Shown here piece by piece: positions 21,488 through 29,740 of a stretch of DNA of 35,280 nt. Source of the DNA: Dimorphilus gyrociliatus (lineage: Eukaryota; Annelida; Polychaeta; Dinophilidae); the NCBI GenBank assembly GCA_904063045.1, contig CAJFCJ010000012.1, positions 2,641,763 to 2,677,042 of the forward strand. Direction: 5' to 3'. How positions within the stretch are numbered: the first letter of the stretch is position 1; the number at the start of each line of letters is the position of its first letter. The translations under genes and the position numbers were made by a program. The notes under the pieces are model-generated. The model was not told the origin of the DNA. It worked only from the letters and a program-made list of their open reading frames with translations, and made no database searches.

Positions 21488-23595
21488 TACTCAATATTCT
21501 CTTCAAGTTAAAGATTTTTCGCAGATAGTATATTGTACATTTTACAAAAAGTCTAACTCTTTTGCTTTTTCGTCTTTTCAGTATTATCCTAAGTAAATTC
21601 AACGAATACGGCAACATTTTATCAACTAAGGAAAAAAAGTGTCTGGGAAAATTTCCCTAGGCCTATGCAAAGAGCTATTAGGCCGGTACAGGAAGTAAAC
21701 GTTAATTTACAACATCGTCAAGGACACCGATGGTCTAACCTTGTGAGCAGCACTTTTCAGATTTACACTTCTTCCTTTTGTTGTTAACGTGCATTTAAAT
21801 CTATTGGAGGTAAATAAAGAGATTATAAAAACAAAGTTATTATACATTGGTATTTATAGAAATAAATAGAGCATTTAATGTTAGTTTTATCATAAAATTT
21901 CTATAAAAGATTCAACAAAGACATTTTTTAAATAATAGAATGTCTATACTCTTCTATCAGCTGGAAAATTGATAGACAAATACTTTTTCTCTTTAAGCAA
22001 CGCCTTCAACTTAACAATCCTGTTAATGCAATTTGGTCGGAAAGAGATTATCATCTTACTTTCTAATTTTGTTACAGATATAGAGTGAATTATATTTAAA
22101 GTCTAATCAAAAATTATTGTTTCTATCGATTGACTGTCTTTGATAAGCCCATGCTATGTAGTAGTTAAAGATAAAGTGGAAAAGATGTATGTAAATGTAG
22201 GGGATAGAGGGACAGTCAGACAGATAGAATGTTTGATAGAAAGTGAGCATTAAAAGATTTTGTTTCTATAAACAATTGTGCTATAAATGACATCGAGATT
22301 CCATATAATAGCTAATTAATGATTCTTACCGAATGAAAAACTCTTTCCTCTCATTATCAATAGGAATTCTTAAGCACTTGAAAACTTCGTTGATCTCGTC
22401 GTGATCGCTAGGATGAATGAATTCAAAAACTTGCTGCCCAATCAGATCAATTTGGCAGAGGCCTAATTCTTTTAACGAACTTTCGTTAACGAAAATAATC
22501 TGTCCATCGTTCTTTAGCAGCATAACAAATCCATCTAAACTTCTTAAACAATATTGGCTAACCTTGTCTTCGGTGCCAGCTCGACTTTCTGAAAATGATA
22601 GAGTTTTAAGTTTACAAACAAAATACTTTTTCCAAATACTTTACCATCTCCAAACAGATGTCTTAAGGTCACATGAGATAGGCATAATCTTAAGGATGCT
22701 GCTTTGTCAATTTGCTGCCTGAACGTTTCATTTATCGGTAAGAGAGCGGTTAGCTCTTGAAAGATTTCAGACTCCTTAGTTCGTCTAGTTCGAGCAGCAT
22801 CTCTACTCATAGCCTTTCTCTTTTCGCTATTTCTATAATATAAATATATAAAATGTCATTTTATTAGCAATAGCTGTTTTAATTAGTTCTTATCAATATT
22901 TCTAGAGTGTGTTATATATAAAAATTCGATTGTTTTTCAGCTTGTATTACCTTCTCCAAACAAGCTACATTTATTAAAACACCGTTCATCAAGACAGATT
23001 TCATTCAATGGATTCTTCCCTAATAGTATCTATCTAGTTGCGAAATCTCTCTTTTTAGATTGTAGATAATCTTGCTCTATTACCAATATCGTTCGATTTC
23101 AAGTTCAACAGAAGACTTTAGAAGGGACTAAGAAAGATTTATTAACAAAACGAAAAAAAAACAACAAAAACAAAAAGTAGAGTAGAAATCTAACAAGAAA
23201 ATATTACTAGGTAAGGTTTTATATTAGTATTCGGGAAATAAAACAGAGTTATTACTTGTAGGGCATCTTCTACGGTGGCAGAAAGTAAGTCTAATGATTA
23301 AATCAGACACTGACCAATTACAACGACATCTCGCGGATAAATGTTTACAGTAAAACGCTTTACGGTAAAAAACGTTATTCCCTAGTTTACCATCGTTGAA
23401 ACTCTCGTAGACTATTACGCTCATAGGGCTTAACTATCATCGAAATACTACACTTATTCAAATAACAAGAAATATAACTATATCTACTGGTTATAAGTTG
23501 CGTTCAACTTTAGGGGTCAGTAGGTGAGGAGGGTGACCCACAAATATCGCAAATATTTACCTTCGTTTTCCTTTCTTTCTTGTCGTTTTTGGCAT
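18868..23595 (-). CDS. HIF1A: Hypoxia-inducible factor alpha subunit (bHLH-PAS)
   Basis: Nine exons on the minus strand: 23595-23561, 22832-22645, 22588-22330, 21800-21740, 20996-20699, 20618-20394, 20332-20265, 19564-19169 and 19005-18868 (555 aa). All junctions are GT-AG and in phase. The start MPKTTRKKGKRR precedes the basic region SRDAARTRRTKESEIFQEL (about 21-39), which is the HIF-alpha type and not SIM or AhR. The HLH runs to about 74, PAS-A is about 86-190 (SLDGFVMLL, FIHPSDHDE), and PAS-B is about 233-345 (MDMKFIEVDEKTADLLGY, GGFIWAHTQATLLYD). After PAS-B comes an acidic stretch, then the oxygen-degradation-like motif LEQRAPFISMADVDDYTF with Pro387. The leucine of LxxLAP is replaced by Arg385. 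The tail is short and acidic, with no CTAD or target asparagine seen. The expected partner is ARNT. It is shorter than vertebrate HIF1A (about 826 aa). The symbol denotes the family. Confidence 0.95.
21409..21485. repeat. (CA)n microsatellite in HIF intron
   Basis: A long CA run with a few T interruptions, within the 0.7-kb intron between the 61-nt exon at 21740-21800 and the PAS-B exon. It reads GT on the transcribed sense strand of HIF. Confidence 0.9.
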
Positions 23596-23760
23596 TTTTA
23601 TCCACCAAATATTTTTGATCACTAATTAAACCCTTAGGTTGGATTGATGGTGCGTAGATTCACACAATATTCGTTAACAATTCCACGAAATTGCTCTCCA
23701 ATGGTTAGGACTGTTCCGATAGTGACGTAGATGAGTATTTATTATGCAGATTTAAGAAAA
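23596..23760 (-). promoter_or_regulatory. HIF-alpha 5' UTR and candidate promoter
   Basis: Upstream of the HIF start, the minus strand carries TACGTCA (a CRE-like half dyad, plus-strand TGACGTA near 23720) and CCATTGG (near 23700). There is no TATA box at a suitable distance. These are motif matches only and the transcription start is unknown. Confidence 0.3.
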
Positions 23761-24701
23761 AAATAAAAATTTAATTTAAAATATTTATTGCTATTTATTT
23801 AATTTTATATGACTTTATTTATTTTATAATATTTATTTCTAGCAAATTCTATTTCGTATATTAATATTTCGAAGAAATATATGCTCCCACCTATTCTTTT
23901 CACTTAACGTTAAACGTTCTATTTCCCGTTTATCGCCCATATACCATTGCACTTTAAAGTGTTTCTACTCGAACTTTCGCGTAAAAACTATCAAAGTTGC
24001 TATAAACTCGCATACTTTAAAACATTATCAACTATAACGAGTTAGTAGCGATAAAACTTAATATATTTTTGGCTTTTGTACTTTAAACATTAACTTTTAT
24101 TTTGTTTTGATAAATATCAAATTTAAGTTTTTGTCTTCTTTTGCCTATAAAAGCGGTAAGCAATTTTTACATTAAACTATTAAAAATGAGAAAATTAGAA
24201 AGTAGGCCATCTTCCTTTTTTCTTAATATTTTCTTCAATTTTCAAGTAATTTTGCAAAAAGAAATGGATCTGCAGTGTTAGGTTTTTCGTTTCCTCCTCT
24301 ATTCATCAGGTTAGTAATGGAGGAGCGAATGGTAAGCCTAGTGTCCTTCGAAGAGAACAAATAATTTTTTATGTCGGAAAAAAGATGTTTTTATTAGAAA
24401 AAATAGAGTTTTTTGTTACAATAGCAAAAAACGTAAAAAAAAGAACAGAATTAAAATTGTGCATATTTCCTAAACGTAGAATAAAATTTAGGGATTAATT
24501 TAGGTCAACGAATAAGACTTTATTTCAGATGTTTGTGTTTTCAAACAAAAAAAGCGTGAAAAATCACCTTTATTGTTTATTTATTTATCTATTGTTCTTG
24601 GATATTTTATAGGTAAAAGTTCTAACGAAAGAAGGAAAGAAAGAAATAAGAATGAATGACAGCATCATCTCTTCTGAAAGCTCTTCTGTTTTCGCTAATT
24701 A

Positions 24702-25328
24702 TTAAGCATCTTTACGCATTAGATTTTCAAGAACGTTTGACCATCCCAGGTCTTCTTCGTCATTCGCTTGAATTTCAGTTGTTATACCTTGAAAGCCCCT
24801 TCTGAGATAATCCTTACTAGATGTGTATAGCATTTTTTGTTTTACATTCACTCCCTGATCGGGACTCCAAAGGAAAAATGCCAATTTAGATCGAGGACTA
24901 TTAACAAATAGGAAATTTTCAGTTTCATTTTTTGTATATACATATATCACGCTTAAACGAATAATATACAGTTATGAACTCATTCTATTTGTATTGTTAG
25001 CATTATAATAATAATAATTATTATTATATAAGTTGAAGTGAAATAGAAAATTTCCTATTTTCGTGTGTTCGATATTCACAATCGAATACAGCGTATCTAC
25101 ATTCGCCCATCTGCTTAGCTTCCCTAAGCTCATCAACGAACTGGTCATATGTTGCAGTAGGGGGCGCTACTGATTTAACTTCTATCCTTTTTAGATCACT
25201 ACTTAATCCATAAATAACGTAACGATAGCAATGTTTTAATTTTATTTCAGTAAAACGTTCAATACAGTCAGCATCCACTCTAACACCAGAAATCTGAAAT
25301 GTTTGTTAAAATATATATACAGTATATA

Positions 25329-25359
<31 letters not shown>

Positions 25360-25501
25360 AGCAAGTATATACATTTATACTGTATATATTTATATATATT
25401 CGCTACTATAAGTGATATATATAACATAAATCTTTAAGATATTAAAAAGTATAAAGAAATAGATTTTATTTTATTTAGAGAAGTGTAAAATATCTCACCA
25501 T
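24702..25501 (-). CDS. ADF/cofilin actin-depolymerising protein
   Basis: Three minus-strand exons: 25501-25499 (the ATG alone, followed by GTGAG), 25293-25055 and 24897-24702, 145 aa in all. The N-terminus ISGVRVDADCIERFTEIKLK matches the cofilin start (SGVxV) and its first helix. Next come HCYRYVIYGL, YDQFVDELREAKQMGECRYA, VFDCEY, LAFFLWSPDQ, VKQKMLYTSSKD (the actin-binding long helix start) and GITTEIQAND. The length fits the family (fly about 148, vertebrate about 165). The protein severs and depolymerises F-actin in the cytoplasm. A serine near the N-terminus (Ser3) is the usual LIM-kinase site. Intron 1 directly after the ATG is known from other animal cofilin genes. Intron 2 (25054-24898) has no GT-AG solution; see the separate entry. 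Without its removal the frame stops shortly after THENRKFSISLQLI, inside the domain. Confidence 0.93.
24898..25054 (-). other. Non-canonical, inverted-repeat-bounded intron in cofilin
   Basis: This 157-nt segment must be removed to join THEN to SPRSKLAFFLW in frame, giving a spacing within one residue of vertebrate cofilin. The junction lies within a direct repeat AATAG present at both ends (25059-25055 and 24902-24898), so the exact cut can slide by five bases. None of the options gives GT-AG, GC-AG or AT-AC. Sense AAATAGGAAATTTTC (25060-25046) is perfectly complementary to GAAAATTTCCTATTT (24920-24906), so the RNA can fold the two splice points together. A 20-bp palindrome (25008-25027) lies inside. 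It may be a transposon-derived stem intron. An assembly or allele artefact is the alternative. Confidence 0.7.
25311..25359. repeat. (TA)n tract with dyad in cofilin intron 1
   Basis: A TA-rich run containing the 18-bp palindrome also found at 17500. It sits inside intron 1 (25294-25498). Confidence 0.8.
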
Positions 25502-25560
25502 CTTTACCGTGTGTTTCTTACTCTTAGCAACAAAAAAAAGCCTGCTCCGAAGTTTGTAAG

Positions 25561-25599
25561 CTTATCTCTTATTGGTTTTCGCTTATCCCACCGACCAAT
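25561..25599 (-). promoter_or_regulatory. Cofilin promoter: paired CCAAT and GATA motifs
   Basis: On the plus strand, CTTATC (25561), ATTGG (25571), CTTATC (25582) and CCAAT (25595) alternate within 39 bp, some 60-100 bp upstream of the cofilin ATG. On the cofilin strand these are two GATAAG sites interleaved with two opposed CCAAT boxes. NF-Y and GATA factors are the known readers. Use by cofilin is inferred from position. Confidence 0.45.
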
Positions 25600-26098
25600 C
25601 ATCCTGCAATATGCAAATTACTATATATGGTCATTCGTGTAATGTTCTAGGCCTAGAGAGAGAGAGCGAGAGATGGATAGAGATAGCTAGATAGATAGAC
25701 GGAGGCAGGCTTGTTACAGGTTTTATTTCATATGCCTCCTATAAATGTATTTACATTATTTATATATAACATATAAAAAACGAAAAGTATTATTTTAGGA
25801 AAGGGGGAAATCCCTGAAGAATCTAAAGAAAATATTTTGTATGCATTTCTGAAGTTTAAGAAAAAGAATCACACAATATGTTACTATTAATAATATTACT
25901 AATATTAATCTGTGCTGAATAGAGAAGTTATATTATAACCCTATATATTGAAAATAAAAGGAATGCGTAAAAAATAATTTGATATTGCATTATAAAACCG
26001 CTATAAAAAATTATTAACAACCAAAAGTGAAGTTGGTTCTGCTTTTGAATAACTAGATGGGCAATATGAATATTGGCCTTCCTAATAGTTCAGTGGGG

Positions 26099-26105
26099 TA
26101 TAAAA
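26099..26105 (+). promoter_or_regulatory. TATA box (TATAAAA) of the OATP gene
   Basis: GGGGTATAAAATACTG has a full TATA consensus, 73 bp before the proposed start codon at 26172. Transcription would begin near 26130, giving a 5' leader of roughly 40 nt that still contains the short uORF. Confidence 0.55.
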
Positions 26106-26142
26106 TACTGAAGACAACTTTATCTACTAAATCACTTATTTG

Positions 26143-26175
26143 ATGAAATTTATTATCATTGATAATCAAATATGA
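26143..26175 (+). CDS. Upstream ORF overlapping the OATP start codon (ATGA)
   Basis: The ATG at 26143 opens a 10-codon frame (MKFIIIDNQI) whose TGA overlaps the main ATG in the sequence ATGA at 26172-26175. Such a 4-base stop-start overlap is known to allow termination-reinitiation. It depends on the transcript starting upstream of 26143, as the TATA box suggests. Confidence 0.4.
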   Translation: MKFIIIDNQI

Positions 26176-28800
26176 ATTGTTCATTAACTTCCTTTAATTC
26201 ATTCTTTGGACTAAGTAAATATGAAAAACCTGGCGATTTCAATTGCTTTAGAACTTGAATATTTTTTATTTTTCATTTTTCTCCTTTTAATAAAAGAGTG
26301 TTCTACTTTTCAGTGATGTTTCTTTCAATAGTAGTTTCAGCATGCGAAATGTACTATTTCGCTGTTATTACTACTGTTGAAAAAGCTCTTGGATTATCTA
26401 GTAAACAATCCGCATTATTAATATCTCTCAAAGAAACTGTTTATTTAGTTGGAACTTTACTGTTAAGGTAAAAAAAAATACAATAGAAGAAGTCAATACT
26501 TTTGTATTGCATGTTGTGTTTTCTTTCATTTTATCCTTTATTATTGTTTTATAATAGCGATATTCTGAGTAAAATTCATAGGCCTAGGACTCTGGCGGGT
26601 TTAATTGCTGTTATCGGTTTTGGAAGTCTTTTAACCTCTTTGTCACCTATGTTTGCTGATAAAGCTGGTGTTGAAATTGTAAATCATACTGGAAACCTTC
26701 ACAATAATTCAAATCAGACGAACTTTTGCAATCCACAAGTGAGTATTTATTTACTTTTGCTAATTTATTGTATATTTTATTAATTGCCAATTCCATGATC
26801 CCTCTCTTTTCAAGTCCGATTCATTATATTGTCAAAATGAAGTTATGAATCCTACAGGGAAATTCAATATTGGAGCATATATTGTTTTATTTTTGGGATT
26901 ATGTTTGGTATCAATTGTTTTAGGGCCTTTTCATCCCATTTCTACAGCTTTTATTCATGATAGTACTAGTAATAAGGCAGCTCCTGTTTACCTTGGCATA
27001 TTTAATGCAGCCCTTCCGATTGGGCCAGTACTATCACTGTCATTATCAGCCTATATCCTCTCAACTTTTAGGATCGATTTGTCATTAGCTGAACCAGGTG
27101 ACGTCGATAGATCAGATTGGATAGGAGCCTGGTGGTTTGGTTACGCACTATTCGCTCCAATATGCATAATCATTCCAATTTTTATGTGCTTCTGTCCGAG
27201 AAGCTTTAAGAAACTTGAAAGGGAAAACGACGATAAAAACGACGATAAGAAAAGCGTGAAATTTTCCCGAAAGGCTTACCTAAAAAGTAATAAAAAGATG
27301 AACGTGTATTTTTAATTGTTCAATACTAAAGAAATAATATTAAATAACAAACAGATGTATTAAGAAGATGTTTAAAGTTGTTAATTAATCCAATTTATAT
27401 CTGCTTAACGACTTCCGTTATCTTTCATTTAATATTTGTTGCTGGAATTCTTCCATTCATTCCAAAATACTTTGAAACTCAATATTTTTTCTCAACCTCT
27501 CAAGCAAACCTTGTTACAGGTAAGAGTCTTTTAAATAATGCTGTATTCTCAACAACTGTTCTTCAATAGGTATATTTGCTGTTGGAGCAGCTCTAGGAAT
27601 GGTAATGGGTGGAGCAATGCAAACTTTATTCAAACTTAAGCCTAGAGGTCAATTAGCACTTTGCGTTATTTCGAACATCACAGTATTTACAACGCAGTTC
27701 ATTGTTTTATTCATCTCTTGTAATGACGAAAAGGTCCGAATGGATACAAACGTTGTCGATTAGTAAGATACTACGAATATTTAACAGAACCATAATAAGA
27801 ATAAAGAATTTTCTTGTTTAATCTATTCTAGCGAGAGTATAGCGAATAAGTCTTGTTTGGAGTATTGTAATTGCGATAAATATCTATACGAACCAGTTTG
27901 TTCTTCCGACGGCTCCACTTATTTTTCATCTTGTTACGCTGGCTGTTCAACTTTTAACGAAACGACAAAGGTAGTACTATACTATTGATTATCGTTTAGT
28001 GATTGTTCCATCATCTATTGTACAACCAAGGAATACGGCAACTGCATTTGCCTAGAGGATACCTTAAAAGTGGCTACTTTAGGAGCCTGCAACGTGGATT
28101 GCTCGATTAGAGTATGGGGAGTGATTCTGTTTATTATATCGTCGGTCGTAGGATTTATGTGCGAAATTCCCGCTTTAACCTTGTGGTTCAGGTAGATTTT
28201 TATAAATATTAAGCATTATATAAAACCAGTAGTAGAATTAGTTGACAATCTTCTATGAAGTATTTAAAATCAGAAATAAAATATCCTCTGTAGTTATATT
28301 GAAGCAGAAGACAAGACATTAGGTATAGCATTGGCTTCGGTTTTAAGTTCCTTTTTGGGTAAGTGGTCGGGAATTTGGGGTTTGAAAATTGTCAATACAT
28401 TGATTTTATTAAAAGATACTTAACTGCAGCGTTTATGCCGTCTCCGCTTATTTACGGAAATGCGTTTGATAAGAGTTGTTCAATGTGGAAAGAAAATTGC
28501 CAATTGGAGAGGGAAAATTGCCTTATCTACGATCGTTCAGCAGTCAGGTGAATAATGCAACTTATCATTTCTCCTCTCACCACTATTGTCTTTGGTTTTC
28601 CTGTTATAAATATTGTTAAAAAATTTTTTTCCGCCAGGCACAACATTGTAACGTTGAATATCATATTCACCGCTTTGTCATTTATCATTCTACTGCCTTG
28701 TATTTATTTTATAAGAAAATATCCGACTAAAGATGGCGAAGCAAAGGAAACGAATGTACATGCGGAAGATGTTAATATGTCATTAACTGGAGCCTCATAG
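26172..28800 (+). CDS. Organic anion transporting polypeptide (SLCO family)
   Basis: Eleven exons: 26172-26214, 26314-26467, 26558-26738, 26815-27286, 27355-27519, 27570-27762, 27832-27970, 28031-28191, 28294-28358, 28430-28547 and 28638-28800 (617 aa). All are GT-AG and in phase. It has many hydrophobic membrane segments (12 expected in the family). The SLCO signature appears as DWIGAWWFGY (227-236) between the third extracellular loop and TM6. The fifth loop is Kazal-like: SCLEYCNC, EPVCSSDGSTY, SSCYAGC, then GNCICLED and GACNVDC, with at least ten cysteines. The family carries amphipathic anions such as bile salts, steroid conjugates, prostaglandins and hormones across the plasma membrane. 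The substrate is not predictable here. Exon 1 (MNCSLTSFNSFFGL) is short and less certain; the ATG at 26316 is the fallback start. The length is slightly below the usual 650-720 aa, owing to short termini. Confidence 0.93.
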
Positions 28801-28916
28801 GAAAAATGTATGAAGACAATCTTCTAAAGGTACAAATTCAACATGCACTTACATTTAATTCTCTGTGCGACAGAAGATGGCGCTCCATATCTTTATGTGT
28901 AACGTGATAGTTATAT

Positions 28917-28922
28917 AATAAA
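28917..28922 (+). terminator. Polyadenylation signal AATAAA of the OATP gene
   Basis: AATAAA lies 117 nt after the OATP stop codon at 28798-28800, a normal distance for a short 3' UTR. Confidence 0.6.
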
Positions 28923-29086
28923 ATTAACTTAAGGTGAATTACAGATGTTTGAAAGAATGTTAAAATGATGAAAGAAGAATAATTAATAAATTTAACGTAT
29001 AGCTTAAAGTGTTGAATTATTTATCGATATTTATTTACATAAAAATTTCATTTTATTAAGAACGTTTCACCCATGCAAAGAAAAAA

Positions 29087-29634
29087 GGGGCGGGGCAGCA
29101 GAGAACCCGAAAGAGACAATGCAAGAGAATTGAAAGCTAATTATAAAAGACATTATGGAAATTTAAGCTAAACTTCTTGGTTTTTTACCAAAGAAAGGTA
29201 CATTATCTCTTTCACTTATAGTTTTATAACTATTTAGGCGAGAGGGGGAACTGAAGGACCAAAAAGGAAAAGAAAGTGATGGAGGAGGAAGTGATTAGAA
29301 ATCTATTACATTTGAGGAAATAAAATTACTAGGAGGATACATTTCACGGGAAATCAAATTTACTTGGACAATCTCGCAAAGCTTTCTATCATCTTAACTT
29401 AATTTCTAATGGATTAAAAACTTTGTAAAAAATTTCTTATCTTCTAATTAAAGAAGTAAAGGTACAAGAATTTTAGCTCTTAGCAGTCGCTTCATTTAAA
29501 ATTCACAAATTACTTAATGACGTCACAAATTTTTAGAATAGAAACAGCGCAGTCGCAACAGTCAGATCGTTGCAGTCGGCTGCAAAAAGCGATTTTCTTC
29601 CACTTATTTTAACTAGAAGCTTTGGCATTTTTTG
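29087..29634 (+). promoter_or_regulatory. Candidate promoter with GC box and CRE, plus untranslated first exon
   Basis: GGGGCGGGGC (29087-29096) is a GC box. A perfect CRE palindrome TGACGTCA lies at 29518-29525. Just downstream is a GC-richer patch with repeated GCAGTCG motifs (about 29550-29582), and then a strong donor TTTTTTG|GTAAGA (29635). This could be a promoter and non-coding exon for the secreted-peptide gene at 33861, whose ATG sits behind an acceptor (TTTTCCATAG at about 33837-33846). The link is inferred and would need an intron of 4.2 kb. Confidence 0.25.
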
Positions 29635-29659
29635 GTAAGATTTTTTTTATTATTTTAAA

Positions 29660-29662
<3 letters not shown>

Positions 29663-29739
<77 letters not shown>
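29663..29739. repeat. Long (GA)n microsatellite
   Basis: The longest GA tract in the window, about 62 bp uninterrupted and then about 15 bp imperfect. It starts about 28 bp after the proposed donor at 29635. Confidence 0.95.

Positions 29740-29740
<1 letters not shown>

Larger units (their letters stand above)
25502..26171. other. Divergent intergenic region between cofilin and OATP
   Basis: About 0.67 kb separates the two start codons. The cofilin-proximal end has CCAAT/GATA motifs and the OATP-proximal end has a TATA box. The middle is AT-rich with a short (GA)n/GATA run near 25657-25700. I see no gene. Confidence 0.5.
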
